Below are positions 59,729 through 64,000 of a DNA stretch of 64,000 nucleotides, piece after piece. Below the pieces are notes generated by a model that saw nothing but the letters and a program-made list of their open reading frames with translations, did not search any database and was not told the origin of the DNA. Source of the stretch: a bacterium (lineage in GTDB: Bacteria > Pseudomonadota > Alphaproteobacteria > Sphingomonadales > Sphingomonadaceae); contig JAVBXL010000205.1 of the NCBI GenBank assembly GCA_030824575.1, positions 52,350 through 116,349 on the forward strand, in the 5' to 3' direction. The translations under genes and the position numbers were made by a program. Within the stretch, counting starts at the first letter, position 1. Each line of letters opens with the position of its first letter.

Positions 59729-60781
59729 ATGACAGGGGAAATCGAAGCAGCAGGTGACGCGGTCACCGGAGCCATGCTGGCGCGCGCAACGGAGCCGGAC
59801 CATGGCGAAGCGCATGACGTTGGCCATGGTGCCTGCCTCAATTGCGGGGCGGTGGTCGCTGGCAATTATTGCGCGCAATGCGGTCAGGCGGCGCATCTGC
59901 ATCGCAGCTTCGGCGCGATCGGCCATGACCTGGCCCATGGCGTGCTGCATTTCGAGGGGAAGATCTGGACCACCCTGCCTGAACTGGCGCTGCGGCCGGG
60001 CCATCTGACGCGGCGCTATATCCATGGCGAGCGTGCGAAATTCGTGTCGCCCTTTGCCCTGTTCCTGTTTTCCGCCTTTCTGATGTACGCGATCTTTTCG
60101 CTGACCAGCCATGGCCCGGAAGCCGGGAAAATGGTGCAGATGGACAAGGGCGAGATCGCCGAACTGAAGCAGGAAGAGGCGCGGGCTGACGCGCAGATCG
60201 CTAAGATCGAGGCGAAGCTGGCGGCGCCAGGCCTGTCGGCGGCACGCAAGGCGGCGCTGACCGAAAATCTGGTCGAAGCGCGCGAGGAGCGGCAGGGCCT
60301 GACCATGGCGAGCGGGCTGACCGAGGCGCTGCGGGGCGAAGGGGTGAATGGCGGGGTGGCGCAGACCGTCGGCACCGCCATCAGCGCGGCAGCCAAGAAT
60401 CCCGAATTTGCTTATTATAAGCTCAAGGCCAACGCCTATAAATTCTCCTGGGCGCTGATCCTGATTTCGCTGCCCTTTATCTGGCTGCTCTTTCCCTTCA
60501 GCCGCCGATACAAGATGTACGATCATGCGATTTACATCACTTACTCGATCGCCTTCATGTCGCTGCTCTTTTCGCTGTCGATGGTCCTGACGATGGTCCA
60601 TGTGACCAGCGGGCTGGTGACGCTGGCGCTGATGCTCTTCGCCATCTGGCACATGTATCGCCAGTTCAAGGACGCCTATGCCCTGTCGCGGATGGGCGCT
60701 GTGTGGCGGCTGCCCCTGCTTTACGGCTTCGCCTGCGTGTCGCTCTCGCTCTTCTTCACCTTCCTCGTGATGATGGCCTGA
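59729..60781 (+). CDS. DUF3667 membrane protein
   Basis: 350 aa. A zinc-ribbon-like start (CLNCGAVVAGNYCAQCGQAA) is followed by HLHRSFGAIGHDLAHGVLHFEGKIWTTL, LRPGHLTRRYIHGERAKFVSPFALFLFSAFLMY (DUF3667 hallmark), a coiled-coil insertion and four hydrophobic helices. Function unknown; relatives are widespread in sphingomonads. The end lies in a 14-bp tandem duplication. Confidence 0.9.
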   Translation: MTGEIEAAGDAVTGAMLARATEPDHGEAHDVGHGACLNCGAVVAGNYCAQCGQAAHLHRSFGAIGHDLAHGVLHFEGKIWTTLPELALRPGHLTRRYIHGERAKFVSPFALFLFSAFLMYAIFSLTSHGPEAGKMVQMDKGEIAELKQEEARADAQIAKIEAKLAAPGLSAARKAALTENLVEAREERQGLTMASGLTEALRGEGVNGGVAQTVGTAISAAAKNPEFAYYKLKANAYKFSWALILISLPFIWLLFPFSRRYKMYDHAIYITYSIAFMSLLFSLSMVLTMVHVTSGLVTLALMLFAIWHMYRQFKDAYALSRMGAVWRLPLLYGFACVSLSLFFTFLVMMA

Positions 60782-60805
60782 TAATGATGGCCTGATAATG
60801 ATGGG
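60769..60805. repeat. Tandem 14-bp repeat at the end of the DUF3667 gene
   Basis: The unit tgatggcctgataa occurs twice and is followed by a partial third copy. It includes the stop codon region (TGATAA), suggesting a small slip duplication. Confidence 0.6.
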
Positions 60806-60839
60806 ATGACTGGCTGTGTCCGCCCTGTATAGGGCGGGC

Positions 60840-61758
60840 ATGATCACATCCCCGATCTGGTTGCCCGCGACGCTGATCGCCGGGGCCGTGCAGGCCTGGC
60901 GCACCGCGATCCAGCGGCGGGTCAGCCACAGCCTGTCGATCAATGCGGCGGGGCTGGTCCGCTATCTTTACGGGATCCCCTTCACCCTGCTGCTGCTGTG
61001 CGGCTATGCCTTGCTCTTCCCCGCGCCGCTGCCCGCGATCAAGACTGATTTCCTGCTCTTCTGCATCGGCGGCGGGCTGGCGCAGATCGTCGCCACCAAT
61101 TTGTTGATCGCCGCGTTCAAGCATCGCAATTTCGTGGTCGGCACCGCTTATTCCAAAACCGAAGCGGTGCAGGGTGCTGCGCTGTCCTTCCTGCTGCTGG
61201 GCGAACGGCTGCATCCGCTGGCCTGGGCCGGTATAGGCTGCGGCGTGATCGGCGTGATGCTGCTTTCCACCGGGGGCAAGCGGATGGGGCCGGGCGATTT
61301 CCTGCGCGCTCTGGGCCAACCGGCAGCAAAGGCCGGCATCGCGTCGGGGTTTTTCTTTGCGTTGACCGCGATCGGCATCCGCCGGGCGACGCAGGCGGTG
61401 GGCGGGGACGACCACATCCTCGCTGCGCTGCTGGTGCTGGTCGCCACTGTGCTGGTCCAGACGCTGATGCCAGGGGGCTTGGCTGATGGCGCGCGAGCAG
61501 GGCGAGATGCGGCGGGTGTTTGCAAGCTGGCGGGTGTCGGGACAGGTCGGATTGCTGTCCGCGCTGGGCAGCGCCTGCTGGTTCACGGGCTTTGCCACCG
61601 CGCCGGTGGCGCTGGTGCGGATCGTGGGCCAGGTCGAGGTCGCCTTCACCATGGCGTTCGGCCATTTCTACCTGAAAGAACGAATGCGGCGGAGCGAGGC
61701 GGCCGGGCTGCTGCTGGTCGTCGCGGGCGTGGCGCTGGCATTGATGGGCGCGCTTTGA
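60840..61758 (+). pseudogene. DMT (EamA) family transporter, frameshifted
   Basis: The reading frame from 60840 encodes a complete first EamA domain and part of the second (AAGLVRYLYGIPFTLLLL, GGGLAQIVATNLLIAAF, FVVGTAYSKTEAVQGAAL). Then near 61470, at tgatgccaggggg, it slips: the zero frame goes on to a nonsense tail, while the +1 frame (QGAWLMAREQGEMRRVFASW, then TAPVALVRIVGQVEVAFTMAFGHF and [15 protein letters not shown]) completes the second domain. One extra base explains this, either real or a sequencing error. If real, the transporter is broken. Confidence 0.82.
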
Positions 61759-61813
61759 ACGGCACGTCGCATCGCTAAGCTTTCCTTTACCATGGGCTGT
61801 TAGCCCTTCCCAT

Positions 61814-63217
61814 GTGGGAAAAGAAGCGCACTCCGAAAATGTCGCCCGAGCGGTGATGAAGGTCGCCAAATTGTCTGGCGACCTGGGCATCCGCACGCTC
61901 GATTTACAGGCGGACATCAGCGAACTGGCCGACCGGGTGACGCATCAGGCGCGCACGATCGAGGCGATCAGCGGCGCGGCCGCGCAATTGTCGCGCGACG
62001 GCGACAGCGTGGCGATGGCCGGGCAGGAAGCCCGCGCGCAGGCTGTGGCGGCCCGCGGCATCATCGACGATTCGGGCCGACAACTGTCCACGGCCAATCA
62101 TAATTTCGTTGGCCTCATCGACCAGGTGAGCCTCATCCACGCGCGGCTGGACGGCTTTGGCGAGGCGCTCAAGACGGTGGCGCATGTCACCAGCGTCATC
62201 AGCGGCATCGCCAGCCAGACCAATCTCCTTGCGCTCAACGCCACGATCGAGGCGGCGCGCGCCGGCGATGCCGGACGCGGCTTCGCCGTGGTCGCGTCCG
62301 AGGTGAAGAAACTGGCGCAGGAAACGGCGGCAGCGACCCATACGATCGAACAATCGATCGCGGCGCTGACCGGCGAGGCGGGCGGCATGTTGGCCAGCAT
62401 CACCCATGGCGCGCAGACCGCGCGCACCGCGCTCAACGACACCAAGAATATCGAGACGCTGGTCGATCGGCTGGGCACGTTGATGCAGGGCCTGTCGAAC
62501 AATAGCGAGGCGGTGGCCGAGCGAATCGCGTCTATGGTGGGCTCCGCAGGCGAGATTCGCGGCGGGCTGGCCGCGCTCGCCAGCACATCGACCGACAATG
62601 CCGACGGGCTGCAACGCCTGTCCGGCCGCGTTTCCACCGCCAGCGACGACACTAATGAATTGTTGCAATATCTGGCCGAAAGCGGCGTCGATATTCCCGA
62701 TTCGCCCTATATCCGCTTCAGCCTGGACAGCGCGCAGCAGGTCGGCCGCGCGATCGAGCGCGCGATCGACGCGGGCGCGGTCAGCGAAGCGGCGATTTTC
62801 AGCGACTATTATGCGCCGATCACTGGCACCAATCCGCCGCTTTTCACCCATCCGGTACAGGACGCGATGCTGCCTGCCGCCCGTACCGCGCAGGAAAAGG
62901 CGCGCGGCTTCCCCGGCCTGTTCGGCATGACCTTTACCGATCGGAACGCCTATGGCGCGGTCGCCATGCCCGAACGCGCACAGCAGCAGCGACCGGGGGA
63001 CGACAGCTGGAACCTGGAATATGCGCGCCAGGGCGTGATCTTCGATTTTCCCGACACGCGCGAACAGGCCCGGACGACCAAGCCCTTCTGCATCAAGGCC
63101 TATCGCCGCCTGACCGCGCAGGGCGAGGTCATCCTGCTGAAACAGGTTATCGCGTCCATCCATGTGAAGGGCCGCCACTGGGGCATATTGCAGATGGCCT
63201 ATCAGGATCAGAGCTGA
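61814..63217 (+). CDS. Soluble methyl-accepting chemotaxis protein with C-terminal sensor
   Basis: 467 aa with a GTG start. No membrane helix. The MCP signalling hairpin tip is [24 protein letters not shown] and [21 protein letters not shown], flanked by coiled coils. After about residue 290 comes a separate globular region ([66 protein letters not shown]) that looks like a PAS/dCache-type sensor placed at the C-terminus. A cytosolic receptor is inferred. Confidence 0.88.
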   Translation: MGKEAHSENVARAVMKVAKLSGDLGIRTLDLQADISELADRVTHQARTIEAISGAAAQLSRDGDSVAMAGQEARAQAVAARGIIDDSGRQLSTANHNFVGLIDQVSLIHARLDGFGEALKTVAHVTSVISGIASQTNLLALNATIEAARAGDAGRGFAVVASEVKKLAQETAAATHTIEQSIAALTGEAGGMLASITHGAQTARTALNDTKNIETLVDRLGTLMQGLSNNSEAVAERIASMVGSAGEIRGGLAALASTSTDNADGLQRLSGRVSTASDDTNELLQYLAESGVDIPDSPYIRFSLDSAQQVGRAIERAIDAGAVSEAAIFSDYYAPITGTNPPLFTHPVQDAMLPAARTAQEKARGFPGLFGMTFTDRNAYGAVAMPERAQQQRPGDDSWNLEYARQGVIFDFPDTREQARTTKPFCIKAYRRLTAQGEVILLKQVIASIHVKGRHWGILQMAYQDQS

Positions 63218-63289
63218 ATCGGCGAATTGAGGGTTTGTGGCCAGGTCAATGCGCGGGCACCCCAACCGCGATGATCCTAATGAAACAGC

Positions 63290-63550
63290 CTATGCTGGAT
63301 CGGTCGGCGCAGCGCGCAATGTGGCGGCGATCTGCGCTTCAGCCGTGGTCGCTTCGGCAATGAGCAGGCGTAACGCCTTTGCCGTATCTTCAAGAAGCCC
63401 GGCGCTGACAGGCCGCTCACCATTGAGAAAACGGCGGATGGCTCGCTCGTCTATGCCAAGCCGTCGCGAAAAAGCGGTGGTGCCCCCAAAGAGTTGCACG
63501 CAATAAGCAAAATGCTCATGTCGCTCGTCGATCGACAATGACGCGGCCAT
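63290..63550 (-). CDS. Small helix-turn-helix protein
   Basis: 86 aa from the ATG at 63550 (MAASLSIDERHEHFAYC). VQLFGGTTAFSRRLGIDERAIRRFLNGER is an XRE/phage-repressor-like helix-turn-helix; the rest is a helical tail (LLEDTAKALRLLIAEATTAEAQ). Probably a DNA-binding regulator. The longer track start reads through an unlikely basic segment. Confidence 0.82.
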   Translation of the reverse strand: MAASLSIDERHEHFAYCVQLFGGTTAFSRRLGIDERAIRRFLNGERPVSAGLLEDTAKALRLLIAEATTAEAQIAATLRAAPTDPA

Positions 63551-63756
63551 TTTTTCTTCCTTTCGTTCGCTGGCGGCGGCCATAGACCATATGGCGAACA
63601 GGGCGCAATCGAGCTTTTGGGGACGATCATAGCCTCTCCCCTGAAGGGAACCGGAGCAAGAAAACCTGCCGCCTCTTCCCCGCCCATGGCCGACCTCAAC
63701 CCTTGCCCCATCGTCGCCTTGCGCTATGTCGCTGGACGTCATCTTTAGGAGCAGTC

Positions 63757-64000
63757 ATGGGTCGCCTTGTCAGCATCGTCCGCGGCGCAGGGATCGCGCT
63801 GCTGTTCGCCGTCATCGCCCTGTGCCTGATGATCACGATCATTCCGCCCTTTCTGGACCGCATCTATTATCAGGGACCGGTCAGCCGCCATTATGACGGC
63901 GCGCATTTCTTCAATCCCGATGGCGCGATCGACATACCCGCACCGCCCGGCACCAGCCGGCAAGGCTTTATTGCGCGCTGGCTGATCGGTCATGACGACC
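63757..64000 (+). CDS. Membrane-anchored hydrolase, partial (MBL-fold likely)
   Basis: The frame from the ATG at 63757 is open to the window end (81 codons) with a TAGGAG site upstream. A signal anchor (GAGIALLFAVIALCLMITII) is followed by YYQGPVSRHYDGAHFFNPDG and a basic segment. The HYDG..FFNP pattern is typical of the N-terminus of membrane-bound MBL-fold hydrolases of the NAPE-PLD/UlaG type. The catalytic part lies beyond the window, so this call is provisional. Confidence 0.6.
   Translation, partial: MGRLVSIVRGAGIALLFAVIALCLMITIIPPFLDRIYYQGPVSRHYDGAHFFNPDGAIDIPAPPGTSRQGFIARWLIGHDD

Noticed and set aside
59333-60943. A 536-aa minus-strand ORF over DUF3667
   Set aside because: The plus strand encodes a well-supported DUF3667 protein with zinc-ribbon and membrane helices; the reverse frame has none.

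Overview
The window joins two very different stretches. Bases 1 to about 37,700 belong to an integrative and conjugative element (ICE). Bases 37,700 to 64,000 are core chromosome of a high-GC alphaproteobacterium. The core genes (rpmF-plsX-fabH-ihfA-merR, the glyoxalase pair, nrdA/nrdB, class I fumarase) and the neighbouring TonB and LuxI/LuxR types best fit Sphingomonadaceae. This is a judgement from gene content and protein flavour, not from a database search.

ICE, right to left from its attachment point. A tRNA-Leu(CAG) gene (37703-37789, minus strand) is followed by a P4-type tyrosine integrase, a tyrosine phosphatase, an AlpA-like DNA-binding protein and a DUF2274 protein. Then comes a complete P-type (Trb) conjugation operon: virD4/traG, copG-like, trbB-C-D-E-J-L-F-G-I. 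Between 15.6 and 23.2 kb lies a cargo block with an ECF sigma/FecR pair convergent with a predicted lasso-peptide isopeptidase and a FecA-type TonB receptor. No lasso biosynthesis genes are present, so the module looks like one for taking up and opening other species' lasso peptides. Next is a quorum-sensing control block: luxR, luxI, a PhyH-family oxygenase, and a DUF6499/DUF2285 pair split by a UUU-C slippery site exactly like FseA of ICEMlSymR7A. It also holds an XRE regulator (QseC-like) diverging from a DUF2285 antiactivator (QseM-like), with two palindromic operators between them. Further left are ArdC antirestriction, DUF2958, ParB-like, HU and DUF736 genes. An excisionase-like gene then leads the rdfS-traF-transglycosylase-relaxase operon, with a candidate oriT ahead of the relaxase. 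The left edge holds a translationally coupled pair: a protein with two GHKL ATPase domains and a receiver-domain protein that runs off the window. The left end of the ICE is not in the window.

How the ICE parts fit together (inference by analogy with ICEMlSymR7A): AHL made by LuxI activates LuxR, which raises the luxI-phyH-fseA operon. A rare +1 frameshift makes full-length FseA. FseA would switch on the excisionase/relaxase operon. The QseC/QseM switch keeps most cells off. Integrase plus excisionase excise the element, the relaxase nicks oriT and VirD4/Trb export it.

Chromosome: alpha/beta hydrolase, TPR protein, SIMPL protein, gloA/gloB, MerR, ihfA, fabH, plsX, rpmF (absent from the ORF track), MAPEG, an MBL hydrolase, RrF2 regulator, GDPD, ArsC-like, RidA, SNase, an RcnB/glycine-zipper protein, nrdB and nrdA with paired NrdR boxes, GST, fumarase, DUF3667, a frameshifted DMT transporter, a soluble chemoreceptor and a partial membrane-anchored hydrolase. 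Directly behind nrdB is a low-GC three-gene insertion (DUF4145-DUF4160-DUF2442). A 133-bp perfect-armed inverted repeat lies at 46.8 kb. No rRNA, CRISPR array, insertion sequence or prophage was seen.
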